Of a stretch of DNA of 64,000 nt, positions 9,424 to 18,402 are shown one piece after another. The DNA lies in the NCBI RefSeq assembly GCF_021354595.1, contig NZ_JADWYJ010000003.1:496001-560000 (forward strand), read 5' to 3'. Origin of the DNA: Maribellus sp. CM-23. GTDB taxonomy: Bacteria; Bacteroidota; Bacteroidia; Bacteroidales; Prolixibacteraceae. The first letter of the stretch is position 1; each line of letters starts with the position of its first letter. The translations under genes and the position numbers were made by a program. The notes under the pieces are model-generated. The model was not told the origin of the DNA, searched no databases, and worked only from the letters and a program-made list of their open reading frames with translations.

Positions 9424-10650
9424 ATGAGTAAAAAGCGAATTATTACAGCCGCCATTATACTGGTTGCCATAGTTGCGATAGCTCTGATTTTTAAAGAAGA
9501 GGTTGCCAGTGAGCCCAAAGGAATTTATACCGTACGAAGTGGCAGTTTTGAAGAAGTGATTAAATGTAAAGGTGAGATCAACAGTGCCGACGTAGTTGAA
9601 ATCAGAATTCCTCAAACACTTGCCGACTATTCTTTACGGGTTTGGTCGTACCGTATTATGGATATTGTGGATGAAGGCAAGGAAGTGAAAAAAGGTGAAT
9701 TTATTGCACAGTTAGACCAAAGCCAGCTAACAACCCGCATGCGTGAGGTGACGCAGGACCTGGAACGACTGACAGCAGATTTGAAAAACGCAGTCATCGA
9801 TAGTACGGTAATTCTGACCCAGCTTCGGGAGGAGATCAAGGATGCACAACTTGATTTGGAATACAACAAAATCGACTTGGAACAATCGGTCTACGAGTCG
9901 GAAGCAGAGCAGCGAAAGATTCAAATGAAATATCAGAAAGCGGAGATCGGGATCGAGAATAAAAAGCGAAATTACCAGCTGGAAATCAACAAGCGTAAAG
10001 TAGGGATTATGCGTCTTGAAAATTATGTTAAAGACCGGAAGGAATCAGTGGAGAAAATTCAAAAGGCCATTGCTGCCTGCCGGATTACTTCTCCAGACAA
10101 TGGAATTGTGATGCTGGCTAAAAGTCCTTTTGAAGGAAAGAAATACAAGCGAAACGATTATTGCTACCCTTACATGCCAGTTCTTGCGGTTCTTCCGAAC
10201 CTGAACAAAGCCAATTCTGAAGTTTATGTAAAAGAAATTGATATTTCAAAAGTGGCTGTGGGCGACAGTGCCCGTGTTTCTTTTGATGCCCTGGAAGGCG
10301 TAACACTAAAAGGAAAGGTTGTTTGGGTGGCTTCGATGGGAGAAGACCATAAAGATTTTGACATGAAAGTTTTTAAGGTTTTTATTCGTTTAGAGGAAAC
10401 AGATCCGGGCTTGAAACCGGCGATGACCAGTAACAGTGAAATTATTGTCAGCAACCTTGAAAATGTACTTTCAGTGCCTGTTCGCTCGGTATTTTCCGGC
10501 GACAGTGGAAAGTTTGTTTGGCTGAAACAGGGAAGTAAACTGGTGCAGCAGCCTGTTACGACGGGACCCGAAAACGAAGAATCGATCGTGATCACCCAGG
10601 GCATACAGGAAGGAGACCGGATTGCTATCGAGGCGCCTGCTGTTATGTAA
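9424..10650 (+). CDS. Second periplasmic adaptor (MacA/HlyD-like)
   Basis: 408 residues with an N-terminal anchor (about 6-22), a split lipoyl-like domain, a long helical hairpin (about 90-215) and C-terminal barrel domains ending EGDRI. The ATG at 9424 is chosen because it lies one base after the TolC stop; the upstream in-frame extension overlaps tolC and looks non-coding. It is homologous to the first adaptor of the operon. Two adaptors around one permease and one TolC suggest either a hetero-oligomeric adaptor ring or service to a second pump. Confidence 0.88.
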   Translation: MSKKRIITAAIILVAIVAIALIFKEEVASEPKGIYTVRSGSFEEVIKCKGEINSADVVEIRIPQTLADYSLRVWSYRIMDIVDEGKEVKKGEFIAQLDQSQLTTRMREVTQDLERLTADLKNAVIDSTVILTQLREEIKDAQLDLEYNKIDLEQSVYESEAEQRKIQMKYQKAEIGIENKKRNYQLEINKRKVGIMRLENYVKDRKESVEKIQKAIAACRITSPDNGIVMLAKSPFEGKKYKRNDYCYPYMPVLAVLPNLNKANSEVYVKEIDISKVAVGDSARVSFDALEGVTLKGKVVWVASMGEDHKDFDMKVFKVFIRLEETDPGLKPAMTSNSEIIVSNLENVLSVPVRSVFSGDSGKFVWLKQGSKLVQQPVTTGPENEESIVITQGIQEGDRIAIEAPAVM

Positions 10651-10677
10651 AAGATATTATCTCAGACACACATGCAC

Positions 10678-10707
10678 AAAAAAACCGGGGAGCTCCCCGG
10701 TTTTTTT
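10678..10707 (+). terminator. Bidirectional Rho-independent terminator
   Basis: GC-rich palindrome (CCGGGGAGCTCCCCGG) flanked by seven A on the left and seven T on the right. It sits between the convergent efflux operon and the DUF4097-like gene and can serve both strands. Confidence 0.9.
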
Positions 10708-10735
10708 ATGTTTTTACAAAGCAGTTTTATTCCGA

Positions 10736-11779
10736 TTAATTGGTCAGTTTGATTTCTCCGTAGCGGCTTCTTACAAATACTTTTCCACCTTCGCCTGAAC
10801 CAACTTTTCCTTTTACTGTCTGCGAGTTGTTTTCGCGAATGCGGTTTCCTTCAAAACTTTCCTGCGGGTAAGAAATTCCGCAATAATCACAACTGGCATC
10901 GATCGAGTAATTGGCATTGTTTAAACCCAGCGATATTTGTCCGTAGCTGTTGGTAATATCAATAAAGTCGAAAGCCGGGTTAATGGTGCCCACTTTTACA
11001 CCTCCATAGCCCGATTCAATTTTAATGCTTTTTGAAAGTTCATCGATACTTACCTGGCTGTATTTGGTTGTCGCAGTAACACTTTCTACCTTGCCAAAGC
11101 GGAATTTATCGTATTTCGATTCAATCTGGATATCCTTGCCTTCTCCCAATTCGAATGAGGAGTATTTTGATTCGAGTTTCAATGATTTCAGCGTTTCAAC
11201 GGTCATAGGAGAGTAGGCTACCTGAACATTCATATTGGTGGCTTCTCCGATACTTGCGTTTCCGTATGCGAGGTTTACGTTTAAGCTGCCGCTTTCGGGA
11301 GTTAGCAGTTCGTTGGCGCTGAGGTTTCCGTATTTGATCTGAAAATCGCCGTTTGCTTCCAGTCGGTTCACCAAAGTGTTGCCGTATTTGTTCTCAATCA
11401 TCAGGTTTTTATCCGAAGGGATATTTACCGTATAATCGATGCTAAAACGTTTCTGGCTTTTGAATTCATTCGCAATCTTAGTTTCAGCCTTAATGGTTTT
11501 GCCACTTTTTTGGAACTGTACGTCGATCAGGTCGAGCAACTCGTTTGTTTTTTTCTCGTTGGCGGCTTCTACCGTAACTTTTACTTCAATGGTAACTTCG
11601 CTGCCACCGTCGTTGTTGATTTTTATTTCACCAAATTTATTGATGATCTGCAGTGTTGAGACATCCGAAACCGCCCAGGATTCTTTGTACTCTTTTGATT
11701 TTTCTTCTGCTTTTGCTGTAATGCCGGCTGTCAATAGCCCGGCAAACAGACATACTGTTATCCATTTAAAGGTTTTCAT
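10736..11779 (-). CDS. Secreted DUF4097-like beta-helical protein
   Basis: 347 residues with a signal peptide (about 1-24). The mature part is a series of short beta-strand repeats (KYGNTLVN, KYGNLSAN, KYSSFELG, KYDKFRFG, KYSQVSID, GYGGVKVG), as in the DUF4097/GIN 'putative auto-transporter adhesin head' families. Such proteins are often the third gene of an ECF sigma/anti-sigma operon in Bacteroidota. Its start overlaps the end of the anti-sigma-like gene by 14 bp, so the genes are coupled. It is probably periplasmic or surface-located; its biochemical role is unknown. Confidence 0.72.
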   Translation of the reverse strand: MKTFKWITVCLFAGLLTAGITAKAEEKSKEYKESWAVSDVSTLQIINKFGEIKINNDGGSEVTIEVKVTVEAANEKKTNELLDLIDVQFQKSGKTIKAETKIANEFKSQKRFSIDYTVNIPSDKNLMIENKYGNTLVNRLEANGDFQIKYGNLSANELLTPESGSLNVNLAYGNASIGEATNMNVQVAYSPMTVETLKSLKLESKYSSFELGEGKDIQIESKYDKFRFGKVESVTATTKYSQVSIDELSKSIKIESGYGGVKVGTINPAFDFIDITNSYGQISLGLNNANYSIDASCDYCGISYPQESFEGNRIRENNSQTVKGKVGSGEGGKVFVRSRYGEIKLTN

Positions 11780-12350
11780 AACTTGTATTTTTTTGTTGTT
11801 TTACTTCTTCTAGTTTGTTTACGATCATGTTGATCAAACTTAATTTTACCTGGTAATATTCGAGCATTGCATTAATTACTCTTTCATCGCTCGGATTGGC
11901 AGCTAAATCTTTTTGCAGGGTTTTATACCGCGACTCAAACTCATTGAGTTCTTCGTGCATCATGGTTTGTTCTTCTTCCGATACAAAGCCTTCGCGAGTA
12001 AGCTCGTCCCATTGGTTCAGCCCTGAGCGAATGGACGTTTGATAATAAAATTCGGTTTCTTCGTATTCCGGAGATACAGACGCCAGTGTAAATTCCGAAT
12101 TTTCTCCTGTGTGGCGAATCAAGCCCTGCTGATTGGGTGAGAAATATATAAAGGCCTGATTGGTAGCCAGCAAGACAAATACAACAGCTGCCGCAACCTT
12201 CCCTACCAGTGACCAGCTAAAGCGATATTTGCTGTTTTGCTTTTTCAGCCTGGCTTCAAACCTGTTGAAGTGCCCGTCTTCGGGTTCGTTGTCATTCAAC
12301 GCCTCCAGGTTTTTTATAATCAAATCTTCTATGTAATCTTTTTCTTTCAT
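11766..12350 (-). CDS. Membrane protein, probable anti-sigma factor
   Basis: 194 residues. The N-terminal cytoplasmic part (about 1-45) carries a GHFNRFEARL motif, like the short sigma-contacting segment of Bacteroidota ECF partners. A single TM follows at about 49-70, then a periplasmic domain ending in a helical region (about 120-190). It starts 7 bp after the stop of the ECF sigma gene and overlaps the next gene. Gene order sigma - TM protein - secreted protein supports an anti-sigma/stress-sensor role (inference). No canonical zinc anti-sigma motif is seen. Confidence 0.65.
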   Translation of the reverse strand: MKEKDYIEDLIIKNLEALNDNEPEDGHFNRFEARLKKQNSKYRFSWSLVGKVAAAVVFVLLATNQAFIYFSPNQQGLIRHTGENSEFTLASVSPEYEETEFYYQTSIRSGLNQWDELTREGFVSEEEQTMMHEELNEFESRYKTLQKDLAANPSDERVINAMLEYYQVKLSLINMIVNKLEEVKQQKNTSYENL

Positions 12351-12357
12351 GGCTTTT

Positions 12358-12945
12358 TTAATTGTAAGAGAATACTTCTTTTCCTTTTAACAACTCGCGC
12401 AGCTTGTTTTTGGCCCTTAACAACTGTGTCCTCGACGATGAGTTCGAGATTCCGAGTATCTCGCTGATTTCTTCGTGGTCGTAGCCTTCTATCAGAAATA
12501 AACTGAGAACCACCCTGTATCCGTCCGGAAGTTGTTGAATAGCTTCTTGCAAAACCCTTACATCCACTTCGTGAGTGGGCATCTGATAATCGGCAATTTC
12601 GGTGGTGCGTTCGTTTACTTCTTCAAACTTCACCTTGTTCTTTTTTAAATAATCCAATGAACGGTTTACCACAATCTTTTTCAGCCAGGCTCCAAAACTT
12701 ACTTCGCCTTTGTAAGTGTCCATCTTTCTGAATGCGCTTAAAAACGCTTCCTGCATCACATCTTCTGCTTCCATCGCATCGTTTACCATTCGCAGGCTCA
12801 CACTGAACATGGCTTTGTAATAAAGCTTGTACAAGCTGAACTGTGCCTTTTGATCGCCTATCCGGCACCGGTCGATGAGTTCCTGATGGATGTTTTTGTA
12901 CAGCGTATTCACACTCTTGTTTTTCTGATTCAATGACGAAAGCAA
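12358..12945 (-). CDS. ECF-type RNA polymerase sigma factor
   Basis: About 195 residues. Region 2 spans about 30-100 (AMEAEDVMQEAFLSAFRK and SFGAWLKKIVVNRSLDYLKK); region 4 spans about 130-185 (GYDHEEISEILGISNSSSRTQLLRAK). The in-frame stretch back to the upstream stop at about 12974 contains no ATG before region 2, so translation must use TTG at 12945 (taken here), a nearby TTG, or GTG at 12912. It heads an operon with an anti-sigma-like protein and a DUF4097-like protein, and probably autoregulates it. Confidence 0.9.
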   Translation of the reverse strand: MLSSLNQKNKSVNTLYKNIHQELIDRCRIGDQKAQFSLYKLYYKAMFSVSLRMVNDAMEAEDVMQEAFLSAFRKMDTYKGEVSFGAWLKKIVVNRSLDYLKKNKVKFEEVNERTTEIADYQMPTHEVDVRVLQEAIQQLPDGYRVVLSLFLIEGYDHEEISEILGISNSSSRTQLLRAKNKLRELLKGKEVFSYN

Positions 12946-12967
12946 AAATGCAATGTTGCATCTGTCA

Positions 12968-12975
12968 CAAAATTA
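12968..12975 (-). promoter_or_regulatory. -7 promoter box of the ECF sigma operon
   Basis: On the minus strand this reads TAATTTTG, a full match to TAnnTTTG. It lies only about 22 bp before the TTG start at 12945, which would leave a very short leader. No clear TTTG -33 box is found at the normal spacing, as might be expected if an alternative sigma reads it. Confidence 0.4.
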
Positions 12976-13264
12976 TTTTTCTCTTTTGAATAATTTATCA
13001 GAAAAAGGACAAAGATCCGGGTTAGAAAAACTTATTATTGGAATGTTACATTGTATTATGTGTTGATTTGGAGTTAGTTGTGTTTTTGATGGGGTTTATT
13101 TCTATTTTGGCAAAAGAGAATCACTCGGTTACTTATTCAAGAAGAAGATTGACTCAATTTACTGCTTTCTATCTTCAATCTTTACCGGGTAGTGTGTTTT
13201 TAATGAAAATGAAGGTTTTCCAAAAGATTATAAAAGCTACATCTATAGAGAAAGCCGCAGAATG
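12976..13264. other. Intergenic stretch, no gene seen
   Basis: With the promoter region this makes a ~320-bp AT-rich gap upstream of the sigma operon and downstream of the next minus-strand gene. Short frames here (for example 13038-13280) have no protein-like composition. No hairpin terminator was recognised. Confidence 0.5.
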
Positions 13265-13954
13265 TTACAGCGAGTTGTAATATTCTACCAGGGATTTCAG
13301 CTCATCGATTTTAGCAGGGCTTATTTTATTCTTTTTGACAAAAGCTTCCATCTCATTTTGATGGTCGGGGAATGCTTGAATCAAATCTTTCTTGTTATCG
13401 ATTCGTTGAGCAGAAGCAGTTTCGATACGAATGTAAAATATATCGCTTCCGCGTTCAAACTTTGCAGGTTCCGGATCTTTGTATGGAACGGCTTCTGTAG
13501 CTTTTGTATAAATAACTTCCGGTTTGGCATACAAACTTGCTTTGCCTTTGGTGATAAGCAACATGTATCCTTTTCTTACTTTTTTTACATTCATGTAAGA
13601 AAGATATTCCATGGTGTAGTCTCCAAACGTAATTTTATCAATGGTTTCGGGTTGTGCAATGGCCAGTATTTTGTTTTCCGGTGTCTTAAATTCAATGTTG
13701 TCGTTGTAGATATTGTAGCGAAGCGGGATATCGGCATATTGAAACTTGGTGGTGGTATAAACCGAACCGTTTATGAACTCCTGGTTGAGGAAAGGCGAAC
13801 CCTGGATATCTTTTTCAGTGAGTTCGCTGTAGTATTCTCCCGAGGCTATTTTGTAGGTTCTTACAAAGTCTACTGCCGAGCTAAGTTGGTAATTTACCTG
13901 TGCATAGGTTGTTCCGGCCATCAATAAAAGTGCGATGATAATTAATTTTTTCAT
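13265..13954 (-). CDS. Secreted protein of unknown function
   Basis: 229 residues with a clear signal peptide (about 1-18, MKKLIIIALLLMAGTTYAQ). The mature protein alternates beta-type segments (about 20-150) with a charged, helical C-terminus (about 175-229). No family motif was recognised. Monocistronic on the minus strand, separated from rho by a strong terminator. Confidence 0.75.
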   Translation of the reverse strand: MKKLIIIALLLMAGTTYAQVNYQLSSAVDFVRTYKIASGEYYSELTEKDIQGSPFLNQEFINGSVYTTTKFQYADIPLRYNIYNDNIEFKTPENKILAIAQPETIDKITFGDYTMEYLSYMNVKKVRKGYMLLITKGKASLYAKPEVIYTKATEAVPYKDPEPAKFERGSDIFYIRIETASAQRIDNKKDLIQAFPDHQNEMEAFVKKNKISPAKIDELKSLVEYYNSL

Positions 13955-14070
13955 TTTAGGAATTTACGTTAACAGAATGCTTATGAATGCTTCTCCGAAA
14001 GTTAGTTAAAATAGAAAAATAGCTTCAAAAATTGCACCATTAATTTAAAGTCATTTAAGAGGTTAACAAA

Positions 14071-14101
14071 AAAAAAGCAAGCCTTGTGAGCTTGCTTTTT
14101 A
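14071..14101 (-). terminator. Rho-independent terminator downstream of rho
   Basis: Inverted repeat with arms 14072-14082 and 14090-14100 (core GCAAGC/GCTTGC), A-run on the left and T-run on the right. On the minus strand it lies 20 bp after the rho stop and ends in a long T-tract. Confidence 0.88.
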
Positions 14102-14121
14102 TATTGCTTTTTGTTGACTTT

Positions 14122-16023
14122 TTATCCGTCGTTCATTGATGCGAGGAACTCTTCCAAACTTGCCGCACGCATAAGTCTGGTTTTCATGAATTCCATGGCT
14201 TCCAATGAGTTCATATCTCCCAGGTAATTGCGGAGGATCCACAGTTTGTCAAGCACATCTTTCGAGAACAATAAATCTTCCCGACGGGTACTTGAAGTAG
14301 GAATATCCACAGAAGGGAAAATACGTTTGTTCGATAGCTTCCGGTCGAGCTGAAGTTCCATGTTACCGGTACCTTTAAATTCTTCGAAGATCACCTCGTC
14401 CATTTTTGAACCGGTTTCGGTAAGTGCTGTTGCCAGAATGGTTAATGAGCCACCTTCCTCAATGTTACGGGCTGCTCCAAAGAAACGTTTGGGTTTGTGC
14501 AGTGCGTTGGCATCCACACCACCCGACAATACTTTACCCGAAGCTGGCTGAACTGTATTGTAAGCACGGGCCAAACGGGTAATTGAGTCGAGCAGGATCA
14601 CTACATCGTGTCCGCATTCTACCAAACGTTTTGCTTTTTCCAGTACAATGTTGGCCACTTTTACGTGTTTTTCTGCCGGCTCATCAAATGTCGATGAAAT
14701 TACTTCGGCATTAACGCTGCGTGCCATATCGGTCACCTCTTCGGGGCGTTCATCGATCAACAGAACGATCATGTACACTTCCGGGTGATTGGCTGCAATA
14801 GCGTTGGCTATTTCTTTTAACAAAACGGTTTTACCAGTTTTGGGCTGGGCAACAATCAAACCACGCTGGCCTTTTCCAATTGGAGCAAACATGTCCACTA
14901 CACGAGTAGAGATGTTGTCGTGCCCGTTTCCGGTTAACTGGAATTTGGAATCAGGGAAAAGGGGTGTTAAATGGTCAAAAGGAACACGGTCACGTATATA
15001 TTCCGGACTGCGTCCATTGATTTCCAGTACTTTAATCAGTGGGAAATATTTTTCTCCTTCTTTTGGCGGACGAACCGTACCTTTTACTGTATCGCCTGTT
15101 TTCAATCCAAACAATTTGATTTGTGATTGCGAAACATAAATATCATCCGGCGAGTTCAGGTAATTATAATCCGACGAACGAAGAAAACCATATCCATCCT
15201 GCAAAATTTCCAGCACACCTATGTTGGTAATGATTCCATCAAACTCAAATTGCTTTTGTTTCTGACGGATATTTTGGTTCTGGTTCTGATTTTGACCCTG
15301 GCTATAATTATCTGATTTTTGATGTCTTGGCTTATTGTCGTTTCTTGGTTGTTCCTGTTTTTGCTCAGCATCTTTACGCATAGGTTGGTTGGCCTGTTGC
15401 ACATTTTGTTGCGGTGCATTTTGTTGCGGTGCGTTTTGCTGTGGAGCGTTTTGCTGTTGCCTTTCTTCTTTTGGCTGAGGTTTTACCTGAAATTCCTTTT
15501 TCTCAGCTACAGGTGCTTCCTGTTTTACATTTTCCTGTCTGACGGGAGCTGGCTGTTCTGCTGGTTTTTGAGCCGGTGCGGCAGGTGATTTTTCTTTGTT
15601 AAAACCTTTTATAATGGCTTTAATTTGTTCCTGGCGAGAGGAATTATCTGACTCTTGTTGTTTCGCAGGTTCTGCTTTTTTCTGATCACCTTTCTTTCTA
15701 GGTCCGGATCCTACTTTTTCCCGTTTCACTGTTTCAATTCTATGACGTGGTCGTTTACTCCGACGGTCGTCATCCTGTGCCGGTTCTTCCGGAGCAGGGG
15801 GCGGAGGCGATGATTTTTTCAGGAAGCCGCCCAAAATACCGCTTTTTTGTTCTTTAGGGGCAGGTTTGGTTTTCTTTTCTGCCTCCATTATGGCTTGCGT
15901 GTCAAGGATTTTATATATCAAATCCTGTTTCTTAAAAGACTCGACACGTTTGACGTTTAATTCTTTAGCTATCTCCTTCAGCTCAGGCAGAAGCTTTTTA
16001 TTCAATTCTAAAATGTCGTACAT
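14122..16023 (-). CDS. rho: Transcription termination factor Rho, with large disordered insertion
   Basis: 633 residues against ~420 in E. coli. A Rho_N helical domain spans about 4-45. A disordered P/Q/N/K-rich insertion (about 46-258) includes a 5-residue QQNAP-type repeat near 190-207. A cold-shock-like RNA-binding domain ([13 protein letters not shown]) spans about 264-332. The RecA-type ATPase has Walker A at 392-399 (AQPKTGKT), Walker [14 protein letters not shown], and the Q- and R-loops ([21 protein letters not shown]). It is a hexameric RNA helicase that ends untranslated transcripts. Long disordered Rho insertions are known in Bacteroides, where they promote condensate formation. 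Confidence 0.97.
   Translation of the reverse strand: MYDILELNKKLLPELKEIAKELNVKRVESFKKQDLIYKILDTQAIMEAEKKTKPAPKEQKSGILGGFLKKSSPPPPAPEEPAQDDDRRSKRPRHRIETVKREKVGSGPRKKGDQKKAEPAKQQESDNSSRQEQIKAIIKGFNKEKSPAAPAQKPAEQPAPVRQENVKQEAPVAEKKEFQVKPQPKEERQQQNAPQQNAPQQNAPQQNVQQANQPMRKDAEQKQEQPRNDNKPRHQKSDNYSQGQNQNQNQNIRQKQKQFEFDGIITNIGVLEILQDGYGFLRSSDYNYLNSPDDIYVSQSQIKLFGLKTGDTVKGTVRPPKEGEKYFPLIKVLEINGRSPEYIRDRVPFDHLTPLFPDSKFQLTGNGHDNISTRVVDMFAPIGKGQRGLIVAQPKTGKTVLLKEIANAIAANHPEVYMIVLLIDERPEEVTDMARSVNAEVISSTFDEPAEKHVKVANIVLEKAKRLVECGHDVVILLDSITRLARAYNTVQPASGKVLSGGVDANALHKPKRFFGAARNIEEGGSLTILATALTETGSKMDEVIFEEFKGTGNMELQLDRKLSNKRIFPSVDIPTSSTRREDLLFSKDVLDKLWILRNYLGDMNSLEAMEFMKTRLMRAASLEEFLASMNDG
15403..15459. 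repeat. 15-bp tandem repeat inside rho
   Basis: About 3.5 tandem copies of a 15-bp unit encode the QQNAP repeat of the Rho insertion (minus-strand gene). Copies differ at synonymous sites. In-frame length variation would be tolerated. Confidence 0.75.
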
Positions 16024-16368
16024 AGACTGTGCTTAATTCGTTTTCCCGATTAATAATTGTTTGATAAAACTATTGGAACAATATACGAGGGGAGTGATTT
16101 CAACGGAAATCGTGTGCAATTATAAAGAATTACTGTTTACAAAACAAAATTCTATAACGCTTTTTTCAAATTTCCCCCTAATTCAAAAGTTTTTTAGTGT
16201 TTTCGTAAAGTAGGACTGCTATAATTACCTTTCTTCTAGTAATTTATTGACTCGTTTGCAACGTATAATGCTATACGTTTGAACAGGGCAAAAGGTTCAT
16301 TTAATTTGCCGATCAGTTCCTTCGTATTTTTCAAACGTATGTCTGTCGCTGTTATTATTTCTCAGAAA
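16024..16368. promoter_or_regulatory. rho upstream region with nested inverted repeats
   Basis: This 345-bp gap separates the methyltransferase stop from the rho start. It holds a 7-bp palindrome, ACGTATA-atgc-TATACGT (16261-16278), and a perfect 11-bp inverted repeat, ATACGTTTGAA/TTCAAACGTAT (16273-16283 and 16330-16340), which share bases and so cannot both fold at once. It may hold the rho promoter and control region, or the methyltransferase terminator. No coding frame was recognised. Confidence 0.4.
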
Positions 16369-16962
16369 TTACTTTCTTCCAATTAAGCGAATTACTGATG
16401 CAAGTCCCTGATGAAACGGTCCTTCATCCAATAGAGTATCGGTTTCCTCCATGCGCAAGGATGAAAGATCCCGGAAATCATTTCTTAACTCTTCGGCGGA
16501 GAAAAGCATTTCCCGGTCTCTTGGGCCTCCTGATTTATGGTTGATTTGTTCTTTGCTGAATCCTTCGAGAATAATGGTTCCGCCCGGCTTTAAAAATTCC
16601 AATAGCTGTTGATGATTTTTCTGTCTTATGGCTGCAGGCATGTGAGCAAAAATCAAAACAATGCAATCAAAACTTTCCGGACGAAAGCTGATTTGTTCAT
16701 AGCTTTCAATCCGATAATCGATTTTAACCTTGTGTTTTTCCGCCAGTTGCAGAGCTTTTTCGCGACCTTCAGTGCTGGTGTCAAACGCTTTTACCTGCCA
16801 GCCTAAAGTTGCAGCATAAACCGCATTTCGCCCTTCTCCTTCGGCCGGAAATAGTATGCTTCCCTGTTTTAGCTTCGAAATTTCTTCTTTAAAAAAGCGG
16901 TTGGGCTTTTCGCCGTATGCATATTCTTTTGTACTGTATCGTTCGTTCCAAAAATTATTCAT
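16369..16962 (-). CDS. Class I SAM-dependent methyltransferase (TehB-like)
   Basis: 197 residues with the start ATG at 16962 (MNNFWNERYS). This start is preferred over one 27 bp upstream because this N-terminus is the usual one for small TehB-like enzymes. SAM-binding motif I is at about 40-52 (LFPAEGEGRNAVYAA), with FDCIVLIFAH and LKPGGTIILEGF as later motifs. The substrate is unknown; TehB relatives methylate tellurite, thiols or small acids. No obvious partner gene. Confidence 0.82.
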   Translation of the reverse strand: MNNFWNERYSTKEYAYGEKPNRFFKEEISKLKQGSILFPAEGEGRNAVYAATLGWQVKAFDTSTEGREKALQLAEKHKVKIDYRIESYEQISFRPESFDCIVLIFAHMPAAIRQKNHQQLLEFLKPGGTIILEGFSKEQINHKSGGPRDREMLFSAEELRNDFRDLSSLRMEETDTLLDEGPFHQGLASVIRLIGRK

Positions 16963-17017
16963 GTTTTCTGAAAGTTTTAGAAAGAACATTTGGAACGCAA
17001 ATTAGTTGAAGAATGTT

Positions 17018-17968
17018 TCAATTGCTTGTGTTGCAATACTGAACATTTAATTGAATTACATAGTAAGGGTAATGCGCTGTTGTGATAAAAAAATCACCAT
17101 AGAGCTGTTCTAAGGGGCCTCGTTCCAATTCAGTTAACTGTCCTCCTGGTGTATCGCATCCGAAAAGGCTTGCAATGGGAGTATTGCCAAAAAACGACCA
17201 GTCCTGTGAAAAATTGAAAATGATTTTTCCTTCTTCGTAACGGACAGTGCCAATCAGCTCTTCATTATCAGCTACAATATGTTGAGTGTTTTCTTCCCGG
17301 GTATTGTCGAAATAGTAATTTCCGTTCGATTCCGGACCGCAAAATGCAAGATGGGGAAAACAACCGCCACCGCCTGTTGGGACACACGGATAGTACTCGG
17401 AATACGAAGTTCCACTTTTGGTATTCAACAGTTGTCCGTAACTCCATGCCGATTTTTTTTCTCCGGATTGCTTATCAATTGCTTCGGCATGGGCTACTAC
17501 GTATAGTTTTTTCCCTTCCGGAAAATAATAATTAAGACCAATCTGATTTTGATCGATTACCAGGTGGTAGGCATTCATTTCTGCCATTTTGTAGGGAAAT
17601 TGACCGGGCAGTGGCTGGCCGTTTCTGTTGGCCGGAAGCTGGGAAAGCTTGTTACCTGCCCATAGTTGTATGTTTTCAATTTCAAACTGATCATTTCCCT
17701 TTAATTCGATGAAAAGTTGTGATTGACTGTTTGAAAGAATCATTGCTCCAACTTCCAACTGATCTTTGTGAAGGAGTGGAATCCAGGATGGTTCGCACAT
17801 CGATCCGGGAAGTATTTCGGCGCTCTTCAATCCTGTTACATTTGTTTGAAACACTTCCGATGATGCAAAAAGTTCTTCATTTTGAGGCAAGAAAAAATTA
17901 TCGTAGTTACAGCTGGTGAAACAGCTTAACGAAACTACTAAAGTGGTGATTAACAAAATTGTCTTCAT
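17018..17968 (-). CDS. Putative lipoprotein of unknown function
   Basis: 316 residues. The N-terminal hydrophobic segment ends in SCFTSC, a plausible lipobox with Cys at 20 (or 16). The mature protein has several cysteines and a PCVPTGGGGCFPHLAFCG region near 190. No domain was recognised. It stands alone on the minus strand between the methyltransferase and the large repeat proteins. Confidence 0.65.
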   Translation of the reverse strand: MKTILLITTLVVSLSCFTSCNYDNFFLPQNEELFASSEVFQTNVTGLKSAEILPGSMCEPSWIPLLHKDQLEVGAMILSNSQSQLFIELKGNDQFEIENIQLWAGNKLSQLPANRNGQPLPGQFPYKMAEMNAYHLVIDQNQIGLNYYFPEGKKLYVVAHAEAIDKQSGEKKSAWSYGQLLNTKSGTSYSEYYPCVPTGGGGCFPHLAFCGPESNGNYYFDNTREENTQHIVADNEELIGTVRYEEGKIIFNFSQDWSFFGNTPIASLFGCDTPGGQLTELERGPLEQLYGDFFITTAHYPYYVIQLNVQYCNTSN

Positions 17969-18323
17969 AATATCCCATTTAAGTTGTTATCCTGTAAACC
18001 GAATGACAGAAAACCATACGATTCACTTTTCTATTAATAATTTGTCAGGGAATGTAAAAGACATGCAATCTCTCCACGCATAGCTCTGATTTGGTTTCAA
18101 ACCGGAGTCCCCAAGGAGCGCCTGAAAAGAGATCCAATAGACTTCTGCAATGAATTATTGATTTCTCTTCAAGATAAGCTATTTTTTAATGATTTGTATT
18201 ACAGTGAAATGGAAAGTTTTTAACGACTAGCGATGTAAGCGGGTAGTAGGTTGTGGACAACTTTTGAGAATAATCTTTGACTGGTGGATTCGAACAAATC
18301 AACGACCGGCTGGAGCAAAGAAA
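17969..18323. other. Intergenic stretch without a recognised gene
   Basis: Between the lipoprotein gene start and the terminator of the large repeat protein. Only short random-looking frames are present. It may hold the lipoprotein promoter, but no TAnnTTTG box stood out. Confidence 0.4.
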
Positions 18324-18349
18324 AACCGGCAGCAAAAGTGCTGCCGGTT
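18324..18349 (-). terminator. Rho-independent terminator of the 1609-residue protein gene
   Basis: Perfect 10-bp inverted repeat (AACCGGCAGC / GCTGCCGGTT) with a 6-nt loop. On the minus strand it is followed by a T-run. It lies 54 bp beyond the stop at 18403. Confidence 0.85.
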
Positions 18350-18402
18350 CAAACATGCTTTGATTTATTCTGTTCGCGCAAGAACAGTTTTGCTGCTCCG
18401 GT

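Noticed and set aside
12623..12961. 112-codon frame starting with ATG just before the ECF sigma start
   Set aside because: Out of frame with the sigma domains and lacks recognisable structure; noted only because it holds the nearest ATG.
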